NCBI RefSeq assembly: GCF_004167665.1 | Contig: NZ_SEWE01000009.1 | Span: 1-64,000, forward strand | Origin: Hymenobacter persicinus | Lineage (GTDB): Bacteria; Bacteroidota; Bacteroidia; Cytophagales; Hymenobacteraceae | Direction of reading: 5' to 3' | Length of the DNA stretch: 64,000 nucleotides | Shown here: positions 1-8,086 of the stretch, piece after piece | Layout: every line of letters begins with the position of its first letter | Position numbering within the stretch: position 1 is the first letter of the stretch | Program-made: the position numbers and the translations under genes | The notes under the pieces: generated by a model | Databases searched by the model: none | Seen by the model: the letters and a program-made list of their open reading frames with translations, nothing else | Told to the model about the DNA's origin: nothing

Positions 1-253
1 TGTAGTACACGGTGCGCACCTTGGTACGGGTGGCATCGTCGAGCTTCATCTTGGCGGCCATGTCGGCGGCAATCCGGTCGGCGCGGCTGTTGTAAGCCTC
101 ATCGGTGTACATGGCCGGCGTCGTGGTCGTGGTGGTCGTGGTGGTCGTTACGGCCCCGCCGTCGGTGGTTGTGGTATCAGTGGTTTTTTCCTGCGAGCAG
201 GAAGCCATGGCCAGCGTGGCGGCGCAGGACAAAAACAGGAGGGAGGTTTTCAT
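1..253 (-). CDS. Thr-rich lipoprotein (3' end outside window)
   Basis: Only the first 84 codons are present and the gene runs off the left edge. The N-terminus is a lipoprotein signal: MKTS, a hydrophobic stretch, then Ala-Ser-Cys at about residue 19. An unstructured linker follows with a run of ten threonines at about residues 36-45. The next segment (about residues 50-84) is charged and helical, with TDEAYNSRADRIAADMAAKM-like periodicity. I expect export and lipid anchoring with a Thr-rich spacer holding a helical domain off the membrane. I do not recognise the family. The ATG at 253 gives a complete signal peptide. The function is unknown. Confidence 0.75.
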   Translation of the reverse strand, partial: MKTSLLFLSCAATLAMASCSQEKTTDTTTTDGGAVTTTTTTTTTTPAMYTDEAYNSRADRIAADMAAKMKLDDATRTKVRTVYY

Positions 254-351
254 AATCCGGTGTGGTTGAGAGAGGAAATGTCCAAAAATCTATGATGGCG
301 CATATACGGGGCGGTTTTGTCTGCGGTTACCTTTTAATCTTCGTTAAGCAC

Positions 352-387
352 AAAAAAGCCTTCCATTGTGCAATGGAAGGCTTTTTT
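352..387 (-). terminator. Rho-independent terminator of the metallophosphoesterase gene
   Basis: A near-perfect inverted repeat has a stem AAAAAAGCCTTCCATTG/CAATGGAAGGCTTTTTT and almost no loop. It lies 49 bp past the stop of the leftward metallophosphoesterase gene. The T tract is correct for leftward transcripts, and the symmetry would also stop rightward ones. Confidence 0.85.
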
Positions 388-435
388 GCAGAAGCTGGAC
401 GTTAGTGCCGGCCTGAGCCCGACCCTCCGGCCGGG

Positions 436-1698
436 TTAGGCGCGGCGTAGCTCAAACACGGTGATTTCGGGCAAAAAGCCCACCCGGCCCGGGTAACCGA
501 TAAAGCCCAGCCCCGTGTTGACGTACAAATGCTGCTTGCCCTGGGAATAGAGGCCCGCCCATTGCTTGTAGACGTACTGCACCGGGCTCCACTTAAAGCC
601 CGGCAGGTTTACGCCAAACTGCATGCCGTGGGTGTGGCCCGAGAGCGTCAGGTCGATGTCGGAATACTCGAGCACCTGGGCTTCCCAGTGGGAGGGGTCG
701 TGGCTGAGCAGGATCTTAAAGGACGCGTCGCCGCTGCCGGCGTGGGCCTGGGCCAGGTTGCCGTACTTGGGGAAGCGCATCTGGGCGCCCCAGTTCTGCA
801 CGCCCAGAATGGCAATTTTCTCGCCGCCCTGCTCCACTACGTGGCTTTCGTCGAGCATCAGCTTCCAGCCGATTTTGGCGTGGTTCTGCTTGAGCCGGTC
901 GAGGTTGGCCTGCTTGGCCGAAGCCCCGCCCTGGGTGCTCCAGTCCACGTAGTCGGCGTAGTCGTGGTTGCCCAGAATCGAGTAGATCGGGTGCTTCGAC
1001 TGAATTTTGGCCAGCGTTTCGATGTGGGGCTCTACCTCGGTGGCAATGTTGTTGACCAGGTCGCCGGTCATGAACACGAGGTCGGCGTTCTGCCGGTTGA
1101 TCAGCGCCACGGCCCGCTCCAAGGGCTCGGGGTTGGCGTTGAAGGAGCCCGTGTGCAGGTCCGAAATCTGAAGCAGCTTGAAGCCGTCGAAGGCGGCGGG
1201 CAGGTTCGGAAACTTGAGTACCACCCGCTTCACCTGGTAGTCGGTGGCGCCTTTGGCCATACCCCAGAGCAGGGACGTGAACGGAATGGCGGCCGCTACC
1301 AAGCCTAAGCGGGTGATAAACTGGCTGCGCGAAATGCCCGGGCTGCCGTCGGCGCCCGCGGGGGCGGGCGGGTTGCTGAGCTTGCGGAAGGCAAACCGCG
1401 CGAGGCGGCCGGCATCATCGACGAGCAGAAATAGCACCACGACCAGCTTCGAGACGAACAGAATCAGAATGGCGCTGGTCAGGTAGGTGCGCAGGGCCGT
1501 GGGCGGGGTGCCGCGCGAGACGGCCATCCAGGCAATGCCGAGCAACGAAACCAAGGTGACAAACCAGTAACCGCCGGTAATCAGGCGCTGGGCGGCGGCC
1601 GACGCGCCCTGACTCACGGTGCGCACGGCCTGAAATACGTACCAGTCGACGCCTAACAAAAGCACGACGAACAGCGCGCTGGTGATGATTTTTTGCAT
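436..1698 (-). CDS. Membrane-anchored metallophosphoesterase (YkuE/YaeI type)
   Basis: This 420-residue protein has about four hydrophobic N-terminal segments (residues 3-25, 42-62, 70-94, 130-150) and then a calcineurin-like phosphoesterase domain. The dimetal motifs occur in order: ISDLHTG (D180, H182), MTGDLVNN near 211, LGNHDY near 244 and SGHTHGMQFG near 354. GHTHGMQ is typical of the YkuE/YaeI family, which hydrolyses phosphoester bonds in lipid or cell-wall precursors; the substrate here is not evident. An SRSQFITR stretch before the fourth hydrophobic segment resembles a twin-arginine motif, but the preceding helices make membrane anchoring likelier. The start region overlaps the possible upstream extension of the divergent radC. 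Confidence 0.88.
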   Translation of the reverse strand: MQKIITSALFVVLLLGVDWYVFQAVRTVSQGASAAAQRLITGGYWFVTLVSLLGIAWMAVSRGTPPTALRTYLTSAILILFVSKLVVVLFLLVDDAGRLARFAFRKLSNPPAPAGADGSPGISRSQFITRLGLVAAAIPFTSLLWGMAKGATDYQVKRVVLKFPNLPAAFDGFKLLQISDLHTGSFNANPEPLERAVALINRQNADLVFMTGDLVNNIATEVEPHIETLAKIQSKHPIYSILGNHDYADYVDWSTQGGASAKQANLDRLKQNHAKIGWKLMLDESHVVEQGGEKIAILGVQNWGAQMRFPKYGNLAQAHAGSGDASFKILLSHDPSHWEAQVLEYSDIDLTLSGHTHGMQFGVNLPGFKWSPVQYVYKQWAGLYSQGKQHLYVNTGLGFIGYPGRVGFLPEITVFELRRA

Positions 1699-1812
1699 AA
1701 TGAAAAGGAAACTACCCCGGCAGAAGGAAGTTTTGCCCGCCGGTGGCTACTTTACCAGACGGATACCGCCCGCTATTACTTTATACGTTACGCCCTACAA
1801 CACCAATACCCG

Positions 1813-2556
1813 ATGGAAACGTTTGACAATCTGTCCGAAGAATCTATTATTGCCCGTCCCTACCAAACCCCGGCCAGCTTCAGCATCAAGAGCTGGGCCG
1901 AGGAAGACCGGCCCCGGGAAAAGCTAATGCAAAAGGGCCGCACGGCCCTCTCCGACGCCGAACTGATGGCCATTCTGCTCGGCTCGGGCACGGCCCGGCT
2001 CTCCGCCGTGGACGTGGCCAAGCTGATTCTGGCCGCCGTGGACAATGACCTCAACGCGCTGGCCCGCCTGTCGCTCAAGGAGCTGATGCGCCACAAAGGC
2101 ATTGGCGAGGCCAAGGCTATTACCATCGTGGCGGCTCTGGAGCTGGGGCGGCGCCGCAAGGAAACCGCGGCGGCGGCTCGGGTTACCATCACCAGCTCCC
2201 TCGATATTTTCAACCTGGTGCGGCCCCATTTGCAGGATCTGCCCCACGAGGAGTTCTGGGTGATTTTGCTCAACCGGGCCAACGTGGTGATGCGCAAAAC
2301 CAGCATCAGCAGCGGGGGCGTGGCTGGTACCGTGGCCGACCCCAAGCTGATTTTCAAGGAAGCCCTCGAGCAACTCGCCAGCAGCATTATCCTGGTGCAC
2401 AACCATCCCAGCGGCAACCGCAGCCCCAGCGCCGCCGACATTGCCCTGACCCGCAAGCTCAAGGACGCCGGCCAGTTTCTGGATCTGCCCGTACTCGACC
2501 ACCTGATTTACACCGACCTGGGCTACTACAGCTTCGCCGATGAGGGAATACTGTGA
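1813..2556 (+). CDS. radC: RadC family DNA repair/JAB-domain protein
   Basis: With the ATG at 1813 the protein is 247 residues. The frame is open upstream to 1693, but those 40 codons do not look like RadC and overlap the divergent gene. An N-terminal helix-hairpin-helix region (about residues 20-95, with RHKGIGEAKAITIVAALELGRR-like sequence) precedes the JAB/MPN domain. That domain carries the zinc signature HNHPSGN near residue 200 and a downstream Asp in the LTRKLKDAG helix. RadC was linked historically to DNA repair, but its biochemical role is unsettled. The length and motifs are normal for the family. Confidence 0.93.
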   Translation: METFDNLSEESIIARPYQTPASFSIKSWAEEDRPREKLMQKGRTALSDAELMAILLGSGTARLSAVDVAKLILAAVDNDLNALARLSLKELMRHKGIGEAKAITIVAALELGRRRKETAAAARVTITSSLDIFNLVRPHLQDLPHEEFWVILLNRANVVMRKTSISSGGVAGTVADPKLIFKEALEQLASSIILVHNHPSGNRSPSAADIALTRKLKDAGQFLDLPVLDHLIYTDLGYYSFADEGIL

Positions 2557-2634
2557 GTTGTTAGTTGTTGGTTGTCAGTTGTCAGTTGTTAGTACTTGAA
2601 CGACCTAACAACTGACAACCAACAACTGACAACC
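2557..2634. repeat. Imperfect inverted repeat built from GTTGTCAGTTGTTAG units
   Basis: The left arm (2557-2592) and right arm (2605-2633) are made of the same short GTTGTCAG/GTTGTTAG words in opposite orientation around a 12-base loop, so the region can fold into a long hairpin. It starts right after the radC stop and ends just before the next promoter. Its low GC stands out from the surroundings. It probably acts as a transcription-end structure or is an intergenic palindromic repeat. Confidence 0.7.
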
Positions 2635-2646
2635 GGCAACTGAAGC

Positions 2647-2654
2647 TACCTTTG
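2647..2654 (+). promoter_or_regulatory. Bacteroidota -7 box TACCTTTG, leaderless arrangement
   Basis: TACCTTTG matches the Bacteroidota sigma-A -7 consensus TAnnTTTG. It ends 4 bp before the ATG of the DUF1684 gene, so the transcript should start at or very near the start codon. No good TTTG -33 box is seen, because the repeat occupies that position. Confidence 0.6.
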
Positions 2655-2658
2655 CGGT

Positions 2659-3300
2659 ATGCGCATCCATCCCAAACTTCTGCTGGCCCTGGGCCTGCTC
2701 GTGGTCGTTGGTTATTTTCTGCAGGACCTCGTGCTCGGCAGCAGCCAGTACGCGGCCGGCATCAGCAAGGTGCGGCGGGAAAAGGACGACTCCTTCCGCC
2801 GGGCCAAAAACTCCCCCCTGACCGCCGAGCAGCGTGACCAGTTCGACAGCCTGCGGTATTTTCTGCCCGATAAGGACTACGTGGTGGATGCCACTCTGGA
2901 GCGCTTCGACAAGGGCGAAACCGTGCAGATTCCACTCACCGACGGCAAAACGGAGTCGTACCTGCGCTGGGGACGGGTCAACTTTGAGCTGAATAAGGCG
3001 CCCCAGCAGCTGCTGGTGCTGCTCAAGCTCGACGACAAGGACGGCAAGCTGTTTATTCCCTTCACCGACAAAACCAACGGCTTCACCACCTACGGCGGGG
3101 GCCGCTACCTCGACGTGGCCGCGCCCCTGAACGGGGAAAAGGAAGTCACGCTTGACTTCAACCAGGCCTACAACCCCTACTGCGCCTACGGAGCGGGTTT
3201 CGCCTGTCCCGTGCCGCCGGCCGAAAACCGGCTGAGCGTGGAAGTACGGGCCGGGGAGCAGAGCTTTCCCGAAACCGACCACACCGGCCACCAGCATTAG
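2659..3300 (+). CDS. DUF1684 domain-containing protein
   Basis: This 213-residue protein has an N-terminal hydrophobic anchor or signal (residues 6-24) and a DUF1684 domain. Family hallmarks are visible in order: KDDSFRRAKNSPL, SLRYFLPDKDY, a TDGKTESYLRWGRV strand, PFTDKTNGFTTYGGGRYLD, and LDFNQAYNPYCAYGAGFACPVPP ahead of an AGE motif. The biochemical role of DUF1684 is not established. The anchor suggests an envelope-facing location. It is a single gene between a repeat and a terminator, with its promoter abutting the ATG. Confidence 0.88.
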   Translation: MRIHPKLLLALGLLVVVGYFLQDLVLGSSQYAAGISKVRREKDDSFRRAKNSPLTAEQRDQFDSLRYFLPDKDYVVDATLERFDKGETVQIPLTDGKTESYLRWGRVNFELNKAPQQLLVLLKLDDKDGKLFIPFTDKTNGFTTYGGGRYLDVAAPLNGEKEVTLDFNQAYNPYCAYGAGFACPVPPAENRLSVEVRAGEQSFPETDHTGHQH

Positions 3301-3323
3301 CACCGGGCCCGCCTCATAATAGC

Positions 3324-3362
3324 AGCGCCTCCCTTACCCGGCTACCGGACGAGGGAGGCGCT
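3324..3362. terminator. Hairpin terminator between DUF1684 gene and hemF
   Basis: The stem AGCGCCTCCCT/AGGGAGGCGCT (3324-3334 and 3352-3362) encloses a 17-base loop. It lies between two convergent stop codons and probably serves both strands, although it has no strong T tract. Confidence 0.7.
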
Positions 3363-3396
3363 GGTGCGTTGTTGCGGCCCGGGTTCAGTGGCGGAG

Positions 3397-4320
3397 TCAC
3401 ACCCACTCGATGCCCTGGCGCAGCCACTGCTGAGAGGCGTCCTCCGCCGAGCCGGGCTCCGGGACGAGGTTGTAGTGCCATTCGGCCTGGGGCGGCAAAC
3501 TCATCAGAATGCTTTCGGTGCGCCCTCCGGTTTCGAGGCCGAAGCGGGTGCCCCGGTCAATGGCCAGGTTGAACTCGGCGTAGCGGCCTCGACGCACGAG
3601 CTGCCACTGCTTTTCGCGCGCAGTGTAGGGCAGACCGGCGTTCTGGCGCATGATGGTGCCGTAAACGCGGCCGTATACCTCACCCACATCCTGCACGAAG
3701 GCAAACAGTTCCTCAAACGAGCCGTCCTGGCCCACGGTGAGCCGGTCGAAGAAGATGCCGCCCACGCCCCGGGTTTCCTGGCGGTGGGGCAGGTAAAAGT
3801 ACTCGTCGGCCCACTGCTTGAACCGCGGGTAGTAGCTGGTATCGTAGCGCTGGCACACGGCCTGAATCTGCTGATGAAACCAGCGCGCCTGCGTCTCATC
3901 GACGTAAATCGGGGTCAGGTCGAGGCCGCCGCCAAACCAGGCCTCGGCGTTGCCAGCCTCGAAGTAGCGCACGTTCATGTGCGAAATCGGTACCCGGGGG
4001 CTGCGCGGGTGCTGCACCACCGAGACGCCGGTGGCGAAGTACTCGGGGTCGGGCATGAGCAGCTGGCGGGCGGCCTGCTCGCTCATCGTGCCCCACACGG
4101 CCGAGAAGGCCACGCCGCCCTTTTCCAGCACGGCCCCGTGCTGGAGCACCCGGGTGGCGCCCCCGCCCCCGCCGGCGTGCTGCCAGGCATCTTCCTGAAA
4201 GCGCACCCCGCCGCCGTCGGCCGCTTCGAGGCGGTGGCAGAGCCAGTCCTGAAACTGGCGCATCCAGTTTTCAACGAGCACGCGGGGCGGGGCAAGGGCA
4301 GGGGCAGCGACGGGGTTCAT
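3397..4320 (-). CDS. hemF: Oxygen-dependent coproporphyrinogen III oxidase
   Basis: This 307-residue protein carries out oxidative decarboxylation of coproporphyrinogen III to protoporphyrinogen IX using O2, a step in heme synthesis. HemF hallmarks include the Gly-rich GGGGGATRVLQHGAVLEKGGVAFS segment, HMNVRYFE, AWFGGGLDLTPIY, RGVGGIFFDRL and the RRGRYAEFNLAIDRGTRFGLETGGR block near the C-terminus. The ATG at 4320 matches family length; upstream codons would run into the preceding usp gene. It lies 38 bp downstream of that gene and is probably the last gene of the cbb3 oxidase transcription unit, where heme supply makes sense. Confidence 0.95.
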   Translation of the reverse strand: MNPVAAPALAPPRVLVENWMRQFQDWLCHRLEAADGGGVRFQEDAWQHAGGGGGATRVLQHGAVLEKGGVAFSAVWGTMSEQAARQLLMPDPEYFATGVSVVQHPRSPRVPISHMNVRYFEAGNAEAWFGGGLDLTPIYVDETQARWFHQQIQAVCQRYDTSYYPRFKQWADEYFYLPHRQETRGVGGIFFDRLTVGQDGSFEELFAFVQDVGEVYGRVYGTIMRQNAGLPYTAREKQWQLVRRGRYAEFNLAIDRGTRFGLETGGRTESILMSLPPQAEWHYNLVPEPGSAEDASQQWLRQGIEWV

Positions 4321-4358
4321 AAAGCGGGGAATCGGGTTGGTAAGGAATAATGCGGCGC

Positions 4359-5279
4359 TCAGGCCCAGCGCACGGCGTGGTAGTCGGGCAAAGCGGCCTG
4401 GGGCTTGGGCTGCCCGAGCCGTTCGGCGCACCGTTCGCAGCAGCTCACCGTGGCCTGGCGCTCCTGCGGGCGCAGCACCAGCACCGGAATCCGGGTGTGG
4501 TAGGCCTGGGTAGTGGTGTAGCAGGAGTCGAAGTAGCGCAGCAGTTGGGCCGCATTGGCGGGCGCAATGATGAGCAGCTGGGCCTGGTGGCGGTGGCAGA
4601 ACTCACTGATGCCTTCCAGTGGGGCATCATCTTCGAGCAGATGGGCAGTAGCGGCCGGCCAAGTGAGCTGGGCCGCCGCCCGGCCCACGGCCTGCTTGAG
4701 CTGGCGGCGCAGGGGGCGCTGGCCGGGCGAGTAAAACTGCACCAAGTCCAGGGGCGCGGGAAACGCGTCGTGCAGAGCCGACAGCCGGGGCAGAATATGC
4801 GGATTCAGCGCGCTGAAGTCGGTGGAGAAAACCAGGCGGCTGGGCAAGGTCCGGCGGCCCGGCGGCACTACCAGCACCGGGCACGTGACCAGCTCGGTAA
4901 TGGCGGCGGCGTGGTTGCCGGGCGCGGCCTGCCGCCCGCCGTCGAGGTGCTCCAGGCCCATCACCACCAAATTGGCGGCGCAGCGGGCAGCTTCGGCCTG
5001 CACGTGGTCGTGGAGGCAGCCCCCGACGAGGCGGTAGCGGTACCGGATCCGGCGGCCGTCCTGGCGGGTGAGCTGCTGGTAGCGCAGGCGTTCCACGAGG
5101 CTGCGCAGACGCTGTTCCTGTTCGGCCGGCTCCGCCGCCGCCGCCTGAATGCCCGGGGCAGTGGGGTGGCAGTAGAGCAGCACCACTTCGGCGGGCCAGC
5201 GCACGGCCAGCTTGTTGGCGTATGCCAGGGTGTGCTCAGCGGCGGCAGTGTGGTCGATGGGAACAAGCAGAGTTTTCAT
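4359..5279 (-). CDS. Tandem universal stress protein (UspA family)
   Basis: This 306-residue protein has two Usp domains. The first starts MKTLLVPIDHTAAAEHTLAYA and contains LVVMGLEHLDG; the second starts near residue 150 with LVFSTDFSALN and ends in TRIPVLVLRP. Single-cell Usp tandems are common in Bacteroidota and often respond to redox or energy stress. The ATG at 5279 was preferred over an upstream in-frame start because MKTLLVPID is the canonical N-terminus. It sits between the SafE-like gene (51-bp gap) and hemF, so it is probably co-transcribed with the oxidase genes. Confidence 0.9.
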   Translation of the reverse strand: MKTLLVPIDHTAAAEHTLAYANKLAVRWPAEVVLLYCHPTAPGIQAAAAEPAEQEQRLRSLVERLRYQQLTRQDGRRIRYRYRLVGGCLHDHVQAEAARCAANLVVMGLEHLDGGRQAAPGNHAAAITELVTCPVLVVPPGRRTLPSRLVFSTDFSALNPHILPRLSALHDAFPAPLDLVQFYSPGQRPLRRQLKQAVGRAAAQLTWPAATAHLLEDDAPLEGISEFCHRHQAQLLIIAPANAAQLLRYFDSCYTTTQAYHTRIPVLVLRPQERQATVSCCERCAERLGQPKPQAALPDYHAVRWA

Positions 5280-5330
5280 TCGGGACGGAAACGGCAAAAA
5301 CGGTGACACTAAGAAAGGTGAGGCAGAAAA

Positions 5331-6074
5331 TCAGCGGCAGTAGTGCATCGACCGGGGCAGGCCGGCGGAACTGGAGCGCTGGGCGGCCGGGGCATTCAGT
5401 TGCGGACTCAGGTAGGGAATGCCCAGTCCCAGGCCGCGCACAATGAGCAGCACGGCCAGTACCGAGGCCGCGTAGGGCACCGTTTGCCGCAGGCGCAGGC
5501 GCCAGACCAGCGGCACGAGGCGGCCGGTCAGGCTCAGGCCTAGCATCAGCGGCAGCGTGCCCAGGCCGAAGCTGGCCATGTACGCCGCCGCGCCCCCCAC
5601 GCCCGGCGCACTCAGCGCCCCGGCCAGCGCCAGGTACACCAGCCCGCAGGGCAGCAGGCCATTGAGCACCCCAGCCAAGTACAAAGCCCGCCAAGAATAC
5701 TGCTGAAACAGCCGAACTAGCGCGTTTTTCACCCAAGCCAGGGGCCGGTCTACGCCCAAGGCGCTGGACAGATGGTCGGCGACGCGGGGCGGCAAACCCA
5801 GCAGCAGCAGAATCAGCAGGCCCGAGGCAATGGACAGGCTTTGCTGGAGCCCGGCCAGGCGCAAACCGTGGCCCAGCAGGCCGGCCGTGGCGCCCAACGC
5901 GGCGTAAGTCGTGATGCGGCCCAGATTGTAGAGCAGCCGTCCGCTCAGGTAGCGCGCCGAGGCCGAACCCGAACCGGCTTCCGCGCGGCCGGGTAAAGCC
6001 AGGGCAATGGCTCCGCACATGCCCACGCAGTGGAAGCTGCCCAATAATCCAAAAACAAACCCGGCCCAGAGCAT
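5331..6074 (-). CDS. SafE/DsbD-like membrane protein (cytochrome oxidase-linked)
   Basis: This 247-residue polytopic protein has about six transmembrane segments. It begins MLWAGFVFGLLGSFHCVGMCGAIALAL: the GSFHCVGMCG motif, with two cysteines in the first helix, marks the DsbD_2/SafE family found beside ccoG and fixH in cbb3 loci. A second signature, GLLPCGLVYLAL, lies mid-protein. The cysteines suggest metal or thiol-electron transfer across the membrane during oxidase maturation, which is an inference from context. The frame stays open far upstream, but the ATG at 6074 begins the membrane domain. A basic tail ends the protein. Confidence 0.88.
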   Translation of the reverse strand: MLWAGFVFGLLGSFHCVGMCGAIALALPGRAEAGSGSASARYLSGRLLYNLGRITTYAALGATAGLLGHGLRLAGLQQSLSIASGLLILLLLGLPPRVADHLSSALGVDRPLAWVKNALVRLFQQYSWRALYLAGVLNGLLPCGLVYLALAGALSAPGVGGAAAYMASFGLGTLPLMLGLSLTGRLVPLVWRLRLRQTVPYAASVLAVLLIVRGLGLGIPYLSPQLNAPAAQRSSSAGLPRSMHYCR

Positions 6075-6148
6075 TGACGGCAGAAAGGTGAGAGAACTGA
6101 TTCGGCCGGCAAGTACCGTCCGCCGGGCCCGGGCCCACATGACGAAAA

Positions 6149-6622
6149 TCAGTCGGGCAGGCTGACATTTCTCTCCACGAAATACGCCTGCCCGCCGGCG
6201 GTGAAGTCGAGGCGGATGCGCCAGTAGCCGGGCTGCATGCGGGCAGTGCTGAGCTGCTGGCGGCCGTCGGCGGAGAGCTGCAGGGGGAGGGTGAAGTCGA
6301 GTTGCTGGTCGGAGGGCCGGAAAAAGTGCAGCTGGCCCTGCACCGCCCGCCCGGCCAGCGCGGCGGGCAGCTGGAGAGCGAGGCGTTCCGCGGCGGCATC
6401 CAGGCGCAGCTGCACCGGCGCGGGCAGGGCGGCGGTGCGGGCCACGGTTTCCATGCGCTGCTGGTAGGCCAGCTCCTGCTGGTAGTAGTCGGCGCTGACT
6501 AAGTCGACGCTCGTGCGCATGGCCTGCTGCACCATGTAGCCGATGTAGCCGGCAAACAGGACGAAGGTCAGGATGATGGCGTAGGGCCAGAAAGTGCGTT
6601 TGGAAGGAGTGGAAGCAGCCAT
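6149..6622 (-). CDS. fixH: FixH/CcoH-type cbb3 oxidase assembly protein
   Basis: This 157-residue protein has one N-terminal transmembrane helix (about residues 12-30, WPYAIILTFVLFAGYIGYMV) and a periplasmic beta-rich domain. The layout and the SADYYQQELAYQQRM segment after the helix are typical of FixH. These proteins help assemble or stabilise the cbb3 oxidase, acting with the copper ATPase CcoI. It lies 51 bp after ccoG on the same strand, in the usual ccoG-ccoH order. The C-terminal half has the GYWRIRLDFTAGGQAYFVER strands seen in this family. Confidence 0.88.
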   Translation of the reverse strand: MAASTPSKRTFWPYAIILTFVLFAGYIGYMVQQAMRTSVDLVSADYYQQELAYQQRMETVARTAALPAPVQLRLDAAAERLALQLPAALAGRAVQGQLHFFRPSDQQLDFTLPLQLSADGRQQLSTARMQPGYWRIRLDFTAGGQAYFVERNVSLPD

Positions 6623-6673
6623 TGGAGAAGAATGGATTGGCGGGGCTGGAAGGCGGCGAGTAGCGGGAATTGG

Positions 6674-8083
6674 CTACTGCACCGGACCCAGAAACTTGGT
6701 TTGGGCCTCCGCAATCAGCTCGGGGCCGCTGTACAGGCCGATGCGGAGTTGCTGGTTGGTATGGCGCAGGGCGCGGCGCGGCAACTCGGCGAAAAACACG
6801 CCCTCGGCCATGCCCTGGGCGGGCAGCGTCAGGCCGGTGGCCCCGATGAGCGAAATCTGCCCGCCGGCCGGCTCCAGCACCCGCAGCGTGAGCGGGTAGG
6901 GGCGGTTGGTTTTGTTGATGACCGAGACGTTGTAGAGGTTGGTGATGGTGCCGTGGTCGGTTTTCTGAAACAGCTGCCCCGGCGTGCGCAGCACCGTGGC
7001 CTGCACGTTGGCCCGCGAGCTGAGCAGCGCCGTCAGCACCACCAGCAGGGCGGCCAGCACCCCCGAGAGCACCTTCAGCCGACCCGTAAACCGGGACGCG
7101 GTGCTCTGGACAATGTCGTTTTCGGAGGCGTGCCGGATCAGGCCCTCGGGCAGATTCACCAGGTTCATAATCGTGTTGCAGGCGTCGATGCAGGCCGTGC
7201 AGTTGGTGCATTCCATCTGCTGGGCCCCGTTGCGGATGTCGATGCCGGTGGGGCACACCTGCACGCACTGCTGGCAGTCGATACAGTCGCCGGCGGTGCG
7301 CGCCTGGTGTTTGCGCATTTTCTCCCGGGGCTCCCCGCGCTGGTAGTCGTAAGCCACCACAAGGCTGTGTTTATCGAGCAACACGCCCTGCAGGCGCCCG
7401 TAGGGGCAGGCAATGGTGCAGACCTGCTCCCGAAACCGGGCAAAAACGGCGTAGAACAAGCCCGTAAACCCGACCATAGCCGCCAGGCCGCCCAGGTGCT
7501 CGGCCGGCCGGTCCGTGACAATCTGCACCAGCGCATCCGAGCCGATGATATAGGCCAGAAACGTGTTGGCAATCAGAAACGACAAAGCCAGAAACAGGGT
7601 GTGCTTGGTGGTTTTGCGCCAGATCTTGTTCCAGTTCCAAGGGGCGCGGTCGAGGGCCTTCTGCTGGGGCGCGTCGCCTTCGAGCCAGTACTCAAGGCGG
7701 CGGAATACCATTTCCAGGAAGATGGTTTGGGGGCAGACCCAGCCGCAGAACACCCGCCCGTAGGCCACCGTGAAAACGATGATGAACAGCACGAAGGTGA
7801 GCGTGGCCAGCAGCAGGATGAAAAAGTCCTGGGGCCAGAAAATCTGCCCGAAGATGATAAAGCGCCGGGCCGGCAAGTTCAGCAGCAGCAGGGGCAAGTC
7901 ATTAACTCGCAGCCAAGGCCCGGCAAACAGCAGGGCCAGCAGGCCGTAGCTGAGCCACTTGCGGCGGCGGTAAAGACGGCCCTGGGGCTGCTTCGGGTAC
8001 AGCCACACCCGCTGGCCGGCCGCGTCGACGGTGGCAATGGAGTCGCGGAAGGACGCGGCGGGCTTGGTGGAAGGAGCAGACAT
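6674..8083 (-). CDS. ccoG: CcoG, cytochrome c oxidase accessory protein
   Basis: This 469-residue membrane ferredoxin is the cupric reductase thought to supply Cu(I) for the cbb3 copper site. It shows about five transmembrane segments, a CGWVCPQT pair (C113, C117), a CTIACPYGR pair (C221, C225), and two classical 4Fe-4S clusters: C266/C269/C272/C276 and C291/C294/C297/C301. An immunoglobulin-like C-terminal domain (from about residue 360) faces the periplasm, as in the family. The stop-to-start gap from ccoP is 3 bp, so the two are translationally linked. Confidence 0.96.
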   Translation of the reverse strand: MSAPSTKPAASFRDSIATVDAAGQRVWLYPKQPQGRLYRRRKWLSYGLLALLFAGPWLRVNDLPLLLLNLPARRFIIFGQIFWPQDFFILLLATLTFVLFIIVFTVAYGRVFCGWVCPQTIFLEMVFRRLEYWLEGDAPQQKALDRAPWNWNKIWRKTTKHTLFLALSFLIANTFLAYIIGSDALVQIVTDRPAEHLGGLAAMVGFTGLFYAVFARFREQVCTIACPYGRLQGVLLDKHSLVVAYDYQRGEPREKMRKHQARTAGDCIDCQQCVQVCPTGIDIRNGAQQMECTNCTACIDACNTIMNLVNLPEGLIRHASENDIVQSTASRFTGRLKVLSGVLAALLVVLTALLSSRANVQATVLRTPGQLFQKTDHGTITNLYNVSVINKTNRPYPLTLRVLEPAGGQISLIGATGLTLPAQGMAEGVFFAELPRRALRHTNQQLRIGLYSGPELIAEAQTKFLGPVQ

Positions 8084-8086
8084 GGG

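Noticed and set aside
1693..1812. Upstream 40-codon extension of radC
   Set aside because: Overlaps the divergent metallophosphoesterase start and does not match RadC N-termini.
2605..3303. 232-codon minus-strand frame opposite the DUF1684 gene
   Set aside because: The DUF1684 signature is on the plus strand; the frame enters from the repeat and has no family similarity.
5331..7268. 645-codon reading of the SafE-like gene frame
   Set aside because: The upstream part runs through fixH and ccoG in another frame; the real membrane protein starts at 6074.
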